This document shows, piece by piece, positions 45,429-54,883 of a DNA stretch of 64,000 nucleotides. Every line of letters begins with the position of its first letter. The stretch's first letter is position 1. Position numbers and translations under genes: made by a program. The notes beneath the pieces were generated by a model that worked only from the letters and a program-made list of their open reading frames with translations, did not search any database and had not been told where the DNA came from. The stretch is from Tropicimonas sp. IMCC6043 (GTDB taxonomy: Bacteria > Pseudomonadota > Alphaproteobacteria > Rhodobacterales > Rhodobacteraceae): the NCBI RefSeq assembly GCF_004146235.1, contig NZ_SELO01000010.1, forward strand, positions 54,704 through 118,703. Direction: 5' to 3'.

Positions 45429-46732
45429 CAGGCCACCGGGTCCGTGGCAGTGTCGCGCGCCTGCATCGCCTCGACGACGCTGTGGGCACTCGCCAGCCCG
45501 TCCTCGTGGAACCCGTTGCCCATCCAGGCGCCGCAGAACCACGTCCGCCTCGCACCATTCCGCGCCGCCAGTGCCGCCTTGCCGCGGAACGCGTCGAGGT
45601 CATAGACCGGGTGGCGCATCACCGTCCGGTCGAAGACACGGGCCGGGTCGATCGCGCGGGTCGGGTTCAGTGTCACGAAAAGCGGGTCGTCGGCCGGGAT
45701 CGGCTGGAGCGCATTCATCCAGTAGGTGAGGCTGATCCGCTCGGAGCGCGCGCCGGTCTCTTCGGCGTAATTCCAGGCCGACCAGCAGGACTTCCGGCGC
45801 GGCATCACCGATGCGTCGGAATGCAACACCACCTCGTTGGGCTGATACCGGATCGCTCCGAGCTCCGCGCTCTCCTTCGGCGACGCGTCACCGAGGAGGC
45901 GCAGAGTATCGTCGGCATGGGTCGCAAAGATGACATCGTCGAACCGTTCCCAGGCGCCGCCGGCCCGAATCTCGACCCCGTCGTTCCCGCGGCGCACCGT
46001 TTCGACCGGACAGGCACGCCGGATCTCGACGCCCTGCCGCTCGATCTCCGCAGTCAGCCGCCGGACATACTCCACCGAGCCGCCCTTGACCGTGTACCAC
46101 TGGTGCTGCCCGGCGTGGTGAAGCAGGGCGTGGTTGCGAAAGAAATCGATCATCGCGCGGGCGGGAAAATCCAGCGCACGGTCGACCGGCGTGGACCAGA
46201 TCGCTCCGGTGATCGGCGCAAGGTAGTAATCGCGAAACCAGGGGCCCATGCGCAGCCGTCCAAGTAGGTCGTCCACGCTCGTCTCCGGGTCGCGGGCGGC
46301 CGCGTCGGCCTGGCGGTTGAAGCGGATAAGGTCGGCCACCATCCGCAGGAAGGCCGGGCGACCAAGATTGCGCTTCTGGGCGAAAAGGGTGGAGAGGTTG
46401 CGCAGCCCGTATTCGATCCTGCCGCCATCGATCGAGGCGCCGAAGGTCATGTCGGAGGCTGCGGTCTCGACGCCGAGCCGCGCGAAGAGCTCGGTGAGCC
46501 TGGGGTAAGTGGCGTGGTTGAAGACGATGAAACCGGTATCGACCGGCTGCGTCCCGGTCCTGCCGGCGAGTCTGGTGCGGGCATGACCTCCGAGACGGCC
46601 CTCCGCCTCGAACAGCACGACCGTCTGGCGACGCTCCATGCCTGCAAGCAGATGCGCCGCACCCATTCCGGATATCCCGGCACCGATCACGGCGATCCTG
46701 CGCGGGCCGGGCCCGCCGCTGTCCAGTGGCAT
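45428..46732 (-). CDS. FAD-dependent amine oxidase-like flavoprotein (COG2907 type)
   Basis: A 434-residue flavoprotein with the dinucleotide motif IAVIGAGISGMGAAHLLAG near the N-terminus, then LFEAEGRLGGHA and DTGFIVFNHATYPRL, characteristic of the COG2907 predicted NAD/FAD proteins. In Rhodobacter such a gene lies in the RpoE regulon and, as I recall, is needed to make furan fatty acids; assignment here is by similarity only. The start at 46732 has GGAGTGAGG directly upstream. The divergent gap to rpoE holds its predicted RpoE promoter. Confidence 0.85.
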   Translation of the reverse strand: MPLDSGGPGPRRIAVIGAGISGMGAAHLLAGMERRQTVVLFEAEGRLGGHARTRLAGRTGTQPVDTGFIVFNHATYPRLTELFARLGVETAASDMTFGASIDGGRIEYGLRNLSTLFAQKRNLGRPAFLRMVADLIRFNRQADAAARDPETSVDDLLGRLRMGPWFRDYYLAPITGAIWSTPVDRALDFPARAMIDFFRNHALLHHAGQHQWYTVKGGSVEYVRRLTAEIERQGVEIRRACPVETVRRGNDGVEIRAGGAWERFDDVIFATHADDTLRLLGDASPKESAELGAIRYQPNEVVLHSDASVMPRRKSCWSAWNYAEETGARSERISLTYWMNALQPIPADDPLFVTLNPTRAIDPARVFDRTVMRHPVYDLDAFRGKAALAARNGARRTWFCGAWMGNGFHEDGLASAHSVVEAMQARDTATDPVA

Positions 46733-46760
46733 CCTCACTCCCTCGCTTCGTCTTCTTTAA

Positions 46761-46789
46761 CTTTACGCATGAACATCGAAAAGAGATCA
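46761..46789 (-). promoter_or_regulatory. RpoE-type promoter for the flavoprotein-SDR operon
   Basis: Read leftward: -35 TGATCT (46789-46784), 18-bp spacer ending CATGCG, -10 TAAAG (46765-46761). It matches the Rhodobacter RpoE promoter form TGATCC...TAAGA, with the same spacer and the same CATGCG flank as the divergent rpoE promoter. The transcript would start about 25 bases before the flavoprotein ATG. Confidence 0.7.
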
Positions 46790-46802
46790 CTCGGTGTTTC
46801 TG

Positions 46803-46831
46803 TGATCCGGCCCGCTCCACCATGCGTAAGA
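46803..46831 (+). promoter_or_regulatory. RpoE-type autoregulatory promoter of rpoE-chrR
   Basis: -35 TGATCC (46803-46808), 18-bp spacer ending CATGCG, -10 TAAGA (46827-46831). It matches the known RpoE consensus of the Rhodobacter group. It overlaps the upstream in-frame ATG codons of the sigma gene, which is why the sigma start is placed at 46936. Confidence 0.75.
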
Positions 46832-46935
46832 ACAACATGATCGAAGCACTCGCATCTCTGCAGCGCGCCCCTTTTCCACCGGGGACATGCCATTATACTC
46901 GTCCGGACTTTACCGTCGGACGCAGGGAGACGCGA

Positions 46936-47484
46936 ATGCCATCAGGACCATCGGACGATGCCGACTGGGCAGGATGTGTTCGTCGGATCGCGGACGTGCA
47001 GGACCGCGCCGCCTTCGCGGCCCTATTCGCGCACTTCGCTCCGCGTGTGAAGGGCTTCCTGATCCGATCTGGCCTTGGCGTGGCCCAGGCAGAGGACTGC
47101 ACGCAGGACGTCATGGCGACGCTCTGGCAGAAGGCGGCACAGTTTGACCCGGGCCGCGCGACCGTCTCGACCTGGATCTTCACGATCGCGCGGAACCGGA
47201 AGATCGACATTCTGCGCCGACACGCGCGACCCGAGCCCGAGGACCTTCCGTGGGGTCCGGAGCCGGAGCCCGAGCAAGCCGAAGCGCTCGGACGGCAACA
47301 GGAAGCCGAACGACTCGGAGCCGCGCTGGCGGCGTTGCCGCAGGCACAGCGCGAACTGGTGGAAGCCGCATATTTCGGGGATCTGAGCCAAAGCGAGATC
47401 GCCGAAAAGACCGGACTGCCCCTCGGGACAGTCAAATCGAGATTGAGACTGGCGCTGGAAAAGCTGCGCCACGCGATGAAATGA
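46936..47484 (+). CDS. rpoE: ECF sigma factor, RpoE-type (group partnered by ChrR)
   Basis: A 182-residue extracytoplasmic-function sigma factor. Region 2 is seen in FAALFAHFAPRVKGFLIRSG and AEDCTQDVMATLWQKA (about 25-75), region 4 in LVEAAYFGDLSQSEIAEKTGLPLGTVKSRLRLAL (about 140-175), which recognises the -35 box. The start ATG 46936 has AGGGAG upstream; earlier in-frame ATGs lie inside the predicted -10 element. The stop overlaps chrR (ATGA), so sigma and anti-sigma are translationally coupled. By homology it answers singlet oxygen and related stress. Confidence 0.88.
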   Translation: MPSGPSDDADWAGCVRRIADVQDRAAFAALFAHFAPRVKGFLIRSGLGVAQAEDCTQDVMATLWQKAAQFDPGRATVSTWIFTIARNRKIDILRRHARPEPEDLPWGPEPEPEQAEALGRQQEAERLGAALAALPQAQRELVEAAYFGDLSQSEIAEKTGLPLGTVKSRLRLALEKLRHAMK

Positions 47485-48140
47485 GCAATACCATGCAAGT
47501 AACCCATCAGATCGGCGATGATTTCCTTGCCGCCTACGCGGCGGGCCAGCTTCCCGAGGCGTTCGACCTCGTCGTTGCCTCGCATCTCTCGCTCTGCCCG
47601 CCGGCGCGCGAGCGCTATGACGCGCTCGAGGCACTGGGAGGAACGGTTCTCGAATCCGCGCCCGAAGCAGAGATGTCGGCAGGCAGCCTCGAGGCGACGC
47701 TCGCGCGGATCGCCGGTGGCGCATCGCCACAGCCGGAGCTTGCCAGAACCAAGACATGCGACGTCCTGCCCGCCCCGCTGCGCGACTATGTCGGCGGCTC
47801 GATCGAGTCGGTGAAGTGGCGTCCGGTCGGCATGGGGGTCAAGCAGGCGATCCTGCCGATGTCGGACGGCGCGAGCGCCCGGCTTCTCTACATCCCGGGC
47901 GGTGCGGAGATGCCCGATCACGGCCATGGCGGTCTGGAGATGACACTGGTGCTGAAAGGGGCGTTCCTCGATGGCGCGGACCGTTTCGGGCGCGGCGATG
48001 TCGAGATCGGTGACGAGGATCTTGTCCACCATCCGGTGGCCGAGGCGGGCGAACCGTGCATCTGTCTTGCCGCGACCGACGCACCGCTCAAGTTTTCGGG
48101 TTGGCTGCCGCGTCTCGTGCAGCCCTTCCTGAAGATCTGA
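47481..48140 (+). CDS. chrR: ChrR-like anti-sigma factor, with incomplete zinc motif
   Basis: A 219-residue ChrR homologue: an N-terminal zinc anti-sigma domain (about 1-85) and a C-terminal cupin domain (about 110-219; ARLLYIPGGAEMPDHGHGG, CICLAATDAPLKFSG). R. sphaeroides ChrR binds zinc with His6, His31, Cys35 and Cys38. Here H9, H35 and C39 are kept, but the fourth position is A42 (CPPAR in place of CxxCR). The protein may bind zinc with a substitute ligand, or not at all. It should hold RpoE inactive until singlet oxygen triggers its release. Confidence 0.88.
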   Translation: MSNTMQVTHQIGDDFLAAYAAGQLPEAFDLVVASHLSLCPPARERYDALEALGGTVLESAPEAEMSAGSLEATLARIAGGASPQPELARTKTCDVLPAPLRDYVGGSIESVKWRPVGMGVKQAILPMSDGASARLLYIPGGAEMPDHGHGGLEMTLVLKGAFLDGADRFGRGDVEIGDEDLVHHPVAEAGEPCICLAATDAPLKFSGWLPRLVQPFLKI

Positions 48141-48143
48141 CCC

Positions 48144-49328
48144 TCAGCTCTCCGGCCGGACAATCTGCACCGGACTGCGCGTCTCGGTCCTGTTCGCCTC
48201 GGCGGGAAGTTCCTCGAAATCGAAATTGTCGAGCCGGCGGGCACGTTTGCCGGCCTTCTCGGCGCTGATCAGGATATCGCCGACATCCTTCGCGGCCTGA
48301 GTGAAATGCTTGTCGAGACTTCCGACGCGTGTCTGCAACCGCTCGACATCGGCGTGTAGCAGGCCGAGTTCCTTGCGGATCGCCCCGGCCTGTTCCCGCA
48401 TCCGTGCATCCTTGAGGATTGCGCGCATCGTGTTGAGCGTGGCCATGCAGGTCGTCGGCGAGACGATCCAGACCCGCGCCGCGAAGCCCTCGCGCACCAG
48501 CTCGGGGAAATTGGAATGCAGCTCGGCGTAGACCGCCTCGGAGGGCAGGAACATCAGCGCACCGTCGGCCGTCTCGCCCTCGATGATGTATTTCTGCGAG
48601 ATCGCCTTGATATGGGCCTTCACCGCGGTCCGCATCGCCCGCTGCGCCTCCGTCGTCTCCCATTGCGTGCCGGCATTGCGCAGCCCTTCATAGGCTTCCA
48701 GCGGGAACTTGCTGTCGATGACGATCGGGCCCGGCGGGTTCGGCAGGCGGATCAGGCAGTCGGCGCGCCTGCCGTTGGAGAGCGTGGCTTGCCACTCGTA
48801 GCTGTCCGAGGGCAGTGCCTTGGAGACGATGTCCTTGAGCTGGATCTCGCCAAAGGCGCCGCGGGTCTGCTTGTTCGAGAGGATGTCCTGGAGCGAGAGC
48901 ACGTCGCCGGAAAGCTTCTCGATCTTGGCCTGCGCGCGGTCGATCGTCTCGAGCCGCTGGTGAAGCTCGCCCAGGCTGCGGGCGGTGCGTGTCGAAGAGC
49001 CCTGAAGGCTCTCGCCCATCTTCGACGTCACCTCGGCGAGCCGCGTCTCCATGAGTTGAAGCATCTGCGTCTGGCTCTGCGCCTGCGCTTCGGAGACATG
49101 CGTCAGCCCGCCCGCAAGCTGGTGCTGGCCGTCCGAGAGCATCTGCACCCGCGTGCCGAGCGCGTCGATCTGGGTCAGGAGCGGCCCGGCCATGCGCGCC
49201 GCGGCCCCGGCGCGCCGGACCGTGAGGATGAGCAGCACGAGTAGCAGCAGCGCCAGTGCCGCGCCCGCCAGTGCGGCCAGCGTTACCGGGTCGCCAAGGT
49301 CGAGAACCATATCACCGATCCGGATCAT
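48144..49328 (-). CDS. rmuC: DNA recombination protein RmuC
   Basis: A 394-residue RmuC. An N-terminal membrane helix (about 12-35) precedes a long coiled-coil region (about 45-150) and the RmuC nuclease-like core (about 160-350) with [36 protein letters not shown] and the [18 protein letters not shown] segment. RmuC limits inversions at short inverted repeats. The ATG overlaps the mutL stop, so both DNA-maintenance genes are coupled. It is convergent with chrR with only 3 bases between. Confidence 0.93.
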   Translation of the reverse strand: MIRIGDMVLDLGDPVTLAALAGAALALLLLVLLILTVRRAGAAARMAGPLLTQIDALGTRVQMLSDGQHQLAGGLTHVSEAQAQSQTQMLQLMETRLAEVTSKMGESLQGSSTRTARSLGELHQRLETIDRAQAKIEKLSGDVLSLQDILSNKQTRGAFGEIQLKDIVSKALPSDSYEWQATLSNGRRADCLIRLPNPPGPIVIDSKFPLEAYEGLRNAGTQWETTEAQRAMRTAVKAHIKAISQKYIIEGETADGALMFLPSEAVYAELHSNFPELVREGFAARVWIVSPTTCMATLNTMRAILKDARMREQAGAIRKELGLLHADVERLQTRVGSLDKHFTQAAKDVGDILISAEKAGKRARRLDNFDFEELPAEANRTETRSPVQIVRPES

Positions 49329-51169
49329 CTGCGCCCGAACAGCCTCTCGATATCGGCGAGCTTCAGCTCGACAAAGGTCGGCCGGCCGTGGTTGCACTGA
49401 CCCGAATGCGGCGTCGCTTCCATCTCGCGCAGCAGCGCGTTCATTTCCTCGGCCCGCATCTGCCGCCCCGAGCGGACCGAGCCGTGGCAGGCGACGCGGG
49501 AGAGCACGGCGTCGATCCGCGCCCCGAGCGTTGTGCTCTCGCCGAGGTCGGAGATCTCGTCGAGGATGTCGGCAATGAGCTTCGCGGCATCGACTTCGCC
49601 GAGGAGCGCCGGCGTCTCTCGCACCGCGATCGCGCTGCCCCCGAATGGCTCAAGCGTCAGGCCGAGCCGGCCGAGGTCGTCGGCCACCGCCAGCAGTCGT
49701 GCGCAGTCCTGTTCGGAGAGTTCGACGATCTGCGGGATGAGCAGCGCCTGCGCGGCGATGCCGGTCTCGGCCGCCTGGCGCTTGAGGCGCTCGTAGACCA
49801 GCCGCTCATGCGCGGCGTGCTGGTCGACCAGGACGATCCCGTCACGGGTCTGGGCGACGATGTAATTCTCGTGGAGCTGCGCGCGGGCGGCGCCGAGCGG
49901 CAGGTCCTGGGCCGGTGCCGCTTCCGGCGTCGGTTCGAAGCGGGCCGCTGGGGCGGCGGTTTCGGCAAATCCGGGCGTCTCAAAGACTGGCGCCTGCGCG
50001 GCATGGGCATGGCGCAGCGCGCCCGGGCTCGGGCGGTCCATCTGGTAGTGTCGTGGTCCGGCGGATTCCGTGCGAAACGCGCCGAGCGTCGCGCCTGCCA
50101 CGGTGGACGACGCGCGGTGCCCGGCTTCGGCCAGCGCATGCCGCAGGCCCGACACGATCAGACCGCGCGCCAAGCCCGGCTCGCGGAAACGGACCTCCGC
50201 CTTGGCGGGATGAACGTTCACGTCCACGCGCTCGGGATCACAGGTCAGAAAGAGCGCGGCGGCCGGGTGGCGATCGCGGCTCAGGAAATCCATGTAGGCG
50301 GCGCGTAGGGCGCCGACCAGGAGCTTGTCGCGCACCGGACGGCCATTGACGAACAGGAACTGCGCCACCGCCGCGCCGCGGGAATAGGTCGGCAGCGCGG
50401 CGAACCCCGTGAGGCGCAGGCCCTCGCGCTCGGCGTCGATGGCAATCGCATTCTCGGTGAACTCTGTTCCGAGGATCCGGGCAAGGCGGCCACGCAGCGC
50501 ATCGAAGAAGTCGCCGGTCTCGGCATCGGCGCGGAAGCTGACGCGTCCCTCGCCGCCGCCGGAGACATCCCGCAGGGTGATCCCGACGCCCGGCACGGCC
50601 ATCGCCAGCCGCTTGACGACATCGCCGATGGCCTGGGTCTCGGCGCGGTCGCTGCGCAGGAATTTCAGCCGCGCCGGCGTTGCGAAGAAGAGGTCGCGCA
50701 GCTCGACCACGGTTCCGCGCGAAAGAGCGGCGGGCATCACCGCGCCCAGGCTCCCGCCGGTGACGGCGATGCGCGCCGCCTCGGCGGCGCCCTCGGCACG
50801 GCTGGTGACGCTGAGCCGGCCGACCGCACCGAGCGAGGCCAGCGCCTCGCCGCGGAAGCCGAAGGAGCGGATGTCGAGCAGGTCCGATCCGTCGATCTTC
50901 GAGGTGGCATGGCGGGCGAGCGCGAGCGGCAGGTCGGCGGGCGCGATGCCGCAGCCGTCGTCGGTAACGCGGATCAGCCGCTTGCCGCCCTCGGCGACGA
51001 CCACCTCGACACGCCGCGCCCCGGCGTCCAACGCGTTTTCGACGAGTTCCTTGACCGCCGAGGCCGGGCGCTCGACCACCTCGCCCGCGGCGATGCGGTT
51101 TACGATCGTCTCGTCAAGCTGCCGGATCGGCGGGCGGGATGCGCCTATGTTGGGGTTCGGGGCGTTCAT
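49325..51169 (-). CDS. mutL: DNA mismatch repair protein MutL (endonuclease type)
   Basis: MutL, 614 residues. The GHKL ATPase half has [10 protein letters not shown] (catalytic Glu and Asp), DDGCGI, HATSKI and [13 protein letters not shown]. The C-terminal half has the endonuclease motif [12 protein letters not shown] and the metal-site stretches ACHGSV and GQCNHGRPT, so it is the nicking type used where there is no MutH. I start at MNAPNPN (51169); the extension to 51217 lacks support. It is upstream of rmuC in one operon. Confidence 0.96.
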   Translation of the reverse strand: MNAPNPNIGASRPPIRQLDETIVNRIAAGEVVERPASAVKELVENALDAGARRVEVVVAEGGKRLIRVTDDGCGIAPADLPLALARHATSKIDGSDLLDIRSFGFRGEALASLGAVGRLSVTSRAEGAAEAARIAVTGGSLGAVMPAALSRGTVVELRDLFFATPARLKFLRSDRAETQAIGDVVKRLAMAVPGVGITLRDVSGGGEGRVSFRADAETGDFFDALRGRLARILGTEFTENAIAIDAEREGLRLTGFAALPTYSRGAAVAQFLFVNGRPVRDKLLVGALRAAYMDFLSRDRHPAAALFLTCDPERVDVNVHPAKAEVRFREPGLARGLIVSGLRHALAEAGHRASSTVAGATLGAFRTESAGPRHYQMDRPSPGALRHAHAAQAPVFETPGFAETAAPAARFEPTPEAAPAQDLPLGAARAQLHENYIVAQTRDGIVLVDQHAAHERLVYERLKRQAAETGIAAQALLIPQIVELSEQDCARLLAVADDLGRLGLTLEPFGGSAIAVRETPALLGEVDAAKLIADILDEISDLGESTTLGARIDAVLSRVACHGSVRSGRQMRAEEMNALLREMEATPHSGQCNHGRPTFVELKLADIERLFGRR

Positions 51170-51222
51170 GCCACCATGGCTAGCATGGCGAGAGGGATTC
51201 GGCCACAGGAGATGCATTGCGC

Positions 51223-51462
51223 TCAGGCTCGTTCGAAGAGATGCTCCGCGCGCTTGCCGGGATTGGCCGGAAGGCCCTGAACCATCTTCTCCCGCGGTGC
51301 CGCCAGTTGCAAGCCGAGGGCAGCAAAGCGCGCCCGCGCCAGCGGCAGGATGTCCTCGCCCTCGAAAGGCGCGATGCCGCTGGCATTGAGTTCTCCCTCC
51401 TTGGTCCGCTCATGTACGGTGAAGCGATTGACGGCGTGCACGCCGCTTGCCAACCCGGCCAC
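51223..51462 (-). CDS. Short unknown ORF, possible gene remnant
   Basis: A 79-codon frame from GTG 51462 whose reading continues open and protein-like upstream (GEIVDLGRFVVGSTARLAHG) to a TAG at 51541-51543, with no ATG in between. The downstream part reads [23 protein letters not shown] and ends HLFERA. I do not recognise it. It may be the 3' part of a gene that has lost its start, or a small gene using a rare start. It lies just upstream of mutL on the same strand, and the 397 bases to its right up to 51860 hold no other recognisable gene. Confidence 0.3.
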   Translation of the reverse strand: MAGLASGVHAVNRFTVHERTKEGELNASGIAPFEGEDILPLARARFAALGLQLAAPREKMVQGLPANPGKRAEHLFERA

Positions 51463-51859
51463 CTCGGCGCCATGTGCCAGCCGCGCCGTGGAACCGACGA
51501 CGAAACGGCCGAGATCGACGATCTCACCCGCGCCCTTGTCCTAGGTCGCGGCCGCGGAGGCGGCGAGTCCGGGATCCTCATCGCTTCCCATTGAGTTGGC
51601 TTGGCAGAGCCGAACTGGTCGGGCCAAGGGGATGGGCGCAGGTGACCCAAATCCCCATTGCATACCGGTCCTGCAGAAAAGTCCCGTCCGGTTAAATGGC
51701 CTTGCCGCCGGGACTCTGCCATACTGGCCCGGCGAGGCCGAAGCCGGTTTGGCAGCAGTCACGCAGATGATTTCAGGGCGCCACAACAGCCGGTCCGGGA
51801 CAAGATCCCGGCGGCGGCGCGGCGCGAGAAACGGATACGAAAAGGCCCCGAGGACGACC

Positions 51860-52069
51860 ATGGAACACGCCAGCCAACTCTTCACCCGCATGAGCACCGC
51901 CCAGCATTCGCTGGAAGCGCTTCGCAATGACGTGAGCCAGCAACTCGTCTCCCTCCAGGCCGCCTGCAAGGGGGACGGTCCCTGCAGCGAGATGATCCGG
52001 TTCCGGGAACTGCACGGCCGCCTGTCCACCGCGCTGGCCGCGCTGCACGGCGAACTCCGCGAGAACTGA
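51860..52069 (+). CDS. Small helical protein of unknown function
   Basis: A 69-residue product starting MEHASQLFTRMSTAQHSLEAL, almost entirely predicted helix with two short heptad-like stretches and a CKGDGPC pair in the middle that could form a disulfide or metal clip between two helices. GAGG sits 7 bases before the ATG. I do not recognise the family. It is convergent with the M16 peptidase gene 65 bases away. Confidence 0.45.
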   Translation: MEHASQLFTRMSTAQHSLEALRNDVSQQLVSLQAACKGDGPCSEMIRFRELHGRLSTALAALHGELREN

Positions 52070-52133
52070 GCCGCGCCGGTCAGGGACGACGGGACGGGGC
52101 GCGGTCACACCACGCGCCCTGCCAAAGCCGTGC

Positions 52134-53447
52134 TCAATTCGTAGCGCTCAACCCCTCCGGCTTGCCGACCACCACGAAATGCAACCCGTCCGGGTCGACC
52201 AGGGTGTTGGCCACGCGGCGGATGTCCTCGAGCGTCACCGCTTCGATCTTGTCGTTGCGGGTACGGATGTAATCCGTCGTCAGCCCGTCCATCTGCATGC
52301 CCACGAGGATATTGGCAATCCGGCCGTTGCCGTCGAAGCGCAACGGATAGGCGCCGGTGAGATAGGTCTTGGCGCGCGCAAGCTCCTCCTCCGTCACGCC
52401 CTCCTCGGCCAGCCGCCGCCACTCCTCCTGGACCACCGCGACCGTCTCGGCGGCGCGGTCGTTCACCGTCGAAACCATGCCGGTCAGCATCTCGGCGAGG
52501 TCCATCGGGTAGAGATAGGCGCCGATCCCATAGGTCAGGCCGCGCTTCTCCCGCACCTCTTCCATCAGGCGGGACGAGAAGCCGCTGCCGCCGAGGATCT
52601 GCGTCATGACGAAAGCGGGGAAGAAATCGGGATCGTTCCGCCGCATACCGCGTTGCCCGAAGATGATGACCGATTGCGGCGTATCGAAATCGACGACCGT
52701 CACCCCGCCGTCGAGCGCATAGTCGATCCGCTCGGGCATCGGCGCGCCGGTCTCGGGAAGGTCGCCGAGCAGCCGGTCGAGCAGCCCGGCCAGTTCCTCG
52801 GCCGTGATGTCGCCGACCGCGGCAACGAAGACCCGGTCACGCGCCAGAACGCCGTCATGAGCGGCGACGAGGTCCTCGCGGGTGAGCGCTGCAACGCTCT
52901 CCTCGGTGCCATCGGAACTGGTCCCGTAAGGATGATCGCCGAAGGCGAGCCGGTTATAGGTCTCCGAGGCGATCTCATCCGGGTCGCGCGAGTTGCTGTC
53001 GATCGACGCCAGCACCTGGGCACGTACCCGCTCGATCGCGTCGGCGTCGAACCGTGGTGACACAAGCGCCTCGCGCAGGAGCTCCATCGCCTCGTCCCGG
53101 TTCTCGCTCAGGACCTTGGCCGAGACAGACAGCGCGTCGTCATGAACACGGAAGCGGAACTCGGCGGCGAGGCTTTCGGCGGCGATCGAGAACTCCGTCG
53201 CGTCCATCTCGCCCGCACCCTCCTCGAGCAGCGCAGTCATCAGGTTGGTGGCGCCGCGCTTGCCCGGCGCATCGAGGCTTGCGCCGCCCTGAAAGCGCAG
53301 TTCGAGCGCAAGGAAGGGAATGGAGTGCTCCTCGACCAGCCAGGCATCGACCCCGCCAGGCGTCGTCACCTCCTCGATGTCGACCGCCGCGCGGGCCGGC
53401 AGGCTGGCAAGAAGCGCAAGCGTGAAAGCAAGGACCAGGCGGATCAT
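52134..53447 (-). CDS. M16-family peptidase-like protein, non-catalytic subunit
   Basis: A 437-residue exported M16 protein (signal peptide about 1-20, ending ARA). It has the M16 fold in two halves, but the position of the zinc motif HxxEH reads NLMTALLEEGAG, with both histidines missing. It keeps the C-terminal R/Y substrate region (EEVREKRGLTYGIGAYLYP). Such a protein pairs with an active M16 partner, here the gene whose stop overlaps its start (ATGA). Together they form a periplasmic processing peptidase. Confidence 0.9.
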   Translation of the reverse strand: MIRLVLAFTLALLASLPARAAVDIEEVTTPGGVDAWLVEEHSIPFLALELRFQGGASLDAPGKRGATNLMTALLEEGAGEMDATEFSIAAESLAAEFRFRVHDDALSVSAKVLSENRDEAMELLREALVSPRFDADAIERVRAQVLASIDSNSRDPDEIASETYNRLAFGDHPYGTSSDGTEESVAALTREDLVAAHDGVLARDRVFVAAVGDITAEELAGLLDRLLGDLPETGAPMPERIDYALDGGVTVVDFDTPQSVIIFGQRGMRRNDPDFFPAFVMTQILGGSGFSSRLMEEVREKRGLTYGIGAYLYPMDLAEMLTGMVSTVNDRAAETVAVVQEEWRRLAEEGVTEEELARAKTYLTGAYPLRFDGNGRIANILVGMQMDGLTTDYIRTRNDKIEAVTLEDIRRVANTLVDPDGLHFVVVGKPEGLSATN

Positions 53448-54799
53448 TGGGTCACCTCCACGGTGTCGACGCTGTCGGGCGGTGTCGTCAGGTAGCCGGT
53501 CACGGACCGGCGCTTGTCGAAGAGCCGCGCGGCGGCGGCTTCGACATCCTCGGGCGTAACCTGCTGGAGGATCTCGGGCCAGGCCTGCACGTCCTCGACC
53601 GTGAGCCCCGAGGTCAGCGCCTCTCCGTAGCGGCGCGCCAGCCCCTGGATCTGGTCCTTGCTGTAGATCATCTCGGCCCGGAGCTGGGTCTTCAGGCGCT
53701 CGAAGGTTTCGCGGTCGACACCCTCCTTCAGGAAACGCGCGATGGCGCGATCCATGTCGGCCTCGGCCTCTGCGAGCGAGCGTCCCGGAACCGGCATGAC
53801 GAGAAGCGAGAAAGTCGTGTCGTCGAGCGACATCCCGTCATAGCTGGCAGCGGTGTAGAGTGCCGCCTTCTCGTCGAATTGCAGCATCTTCCCCATCAGG
53901 GAGGTGGCACCGGCGCCGCCCAGAAGCTCGGCGAGGTAGGTCAGTGCGGCGGCCTCTTCCTGCGCACCCGAGTCGCGCTCCGGGGCGAGGTAGCTGCGGC
54001 TCACATAGGGCTGCCCGACGCGCGCGTCCTCGAAGACGAGGCGGCGCTCGGCCAGTTGCGGCGGCTCCGCCGGTCGGAGGCGCGGGGGCAGGTCGGGGTT
54101 GGCGGCGATGGGGCCGAAATGCGTCTTGGCAAGACTGAGGACATTCTCCGGCTCGACATCGCCCGCGACGATCAGGATCGCGTTGTTGGGCGCGTAGTAC
54201 TGCCGGTAGAAATCGATGGCGTCCTGCCGGCCCAGCCCTTCCATCTCCTGTTTCCAGCCGATGATCGGGATGCCGTAGGGGTGATTGAGATATTGCGCGG
54301 CGCTCCTCTGCTCGCCGAAGAGCGCACCGGGATTGTTCTCGATGCGCTGGTTTCGCTCCTCGAGGATGACCTGGCGCTCGGGGCCGATCACATCGTCGGT
54401 CAGCACCAGGCCGGTCATCCGGTCCGCCTCCATCTCCATCATCAGGTCCAGCCGATCCGCCGCCACGCGCTGGTAGTAGCCGGTATAGTCCTGGCTGGTG
54501 AAGGCGTTGTCGGAACCGCCGTTGAGCTCGACCGTCGCGGAAAACTCACCAGGAGCGAGCGTCTCCGTGCCCTTGAACATGAGGTGCTCGAGGAAGTGGG
54601 CGATGCCGGACTTGCCCGGCTTCTCGTCGGCAGCGCCGACGCGATACCAGACCATGTTGACGGCCACCGGAGCACGGTGATCCTCGATCACCACCACATC
54701 CATGCCGTTGTCGAGCATGAAAGTGGTGACCTCCTCCGCCCCTGCCGGCATCGCCATGGCGCAGGTCAGCAGCAAGGTTGGCACAAAGCGTCGATCCAT
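53444..54799 (-). CDS. M16-family zinc metallopeptidase, catalytic subunit
   Basis: A 451-residue exported peptidase (signal peptide about 1-21). The inverted zinc motif is H68-F-L-E-H72 in GIAHFLEHLMFKG, with the downstream Glu expected near ELNGGSDNAFTSQDYTGYY. The R/Y pair region is present toward the C-terminus. It degrades peptides in the periplasm together with the inactive paralogue encoded next (overlapping by 4 bases). Confidence 0.93.
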   Translation of the reverse strand: MDRRFVPTLLLTCAMAMPAGAEEVTTFMLDNGMDVVVIEDHRAPVAVNMVWYRVGAADEKPGKSGIAHFLEHLMFKGTETLAPGEFSATVELNGGSDNAFTSQDYTGYYQRVAADRLDLMMEMEADRMTGLVLTDDVIGPERQVILEERNQRIENNPGALFGEQRSAAQYLNHPYGIPIIGWKQEMEGLGRQDAIDFYRQYYAPNNAILIVAGDVEPENVLSLAKTHFGPIAANPDLPPRLRPAEPPQLAERRLVFEDARVGQPYVSRSYLAPERDSGAQEEAAALTYLAELLGGAGATSLMGKMLQFDEKAALYTAASYDGMSLDDTTFSLLVMPVPGRSLAEAEADMDRAIARFLKEGVDRETFERLKTQLRAEMIYSKDQIQGLARRYGEALTSGLTVEDVQAWPEILQQVTPEDVEAAAARLFDKRRSVTGYLTTPPDSVDTVEVTQ

Positions 54800-54883
54800 G
54801 GAAACCTCATAAAGTCCGGATACTGGGAAGATACGGCCGAAAACGGCCGGCGCAACCGGGCATACGAGGTTGTGACAGGGGTG

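Noticed and set aside
46822..46935. Earlier in-frame ATG starts for the sigma factor (46822, 46837)
   Set aside because: They coincide with or directly follow the predicted -10 box, lack a Shine-Dalgarno sequence, and add residues not typical of ECF sigma factors. ATG 46936 with AGGGAG is better.
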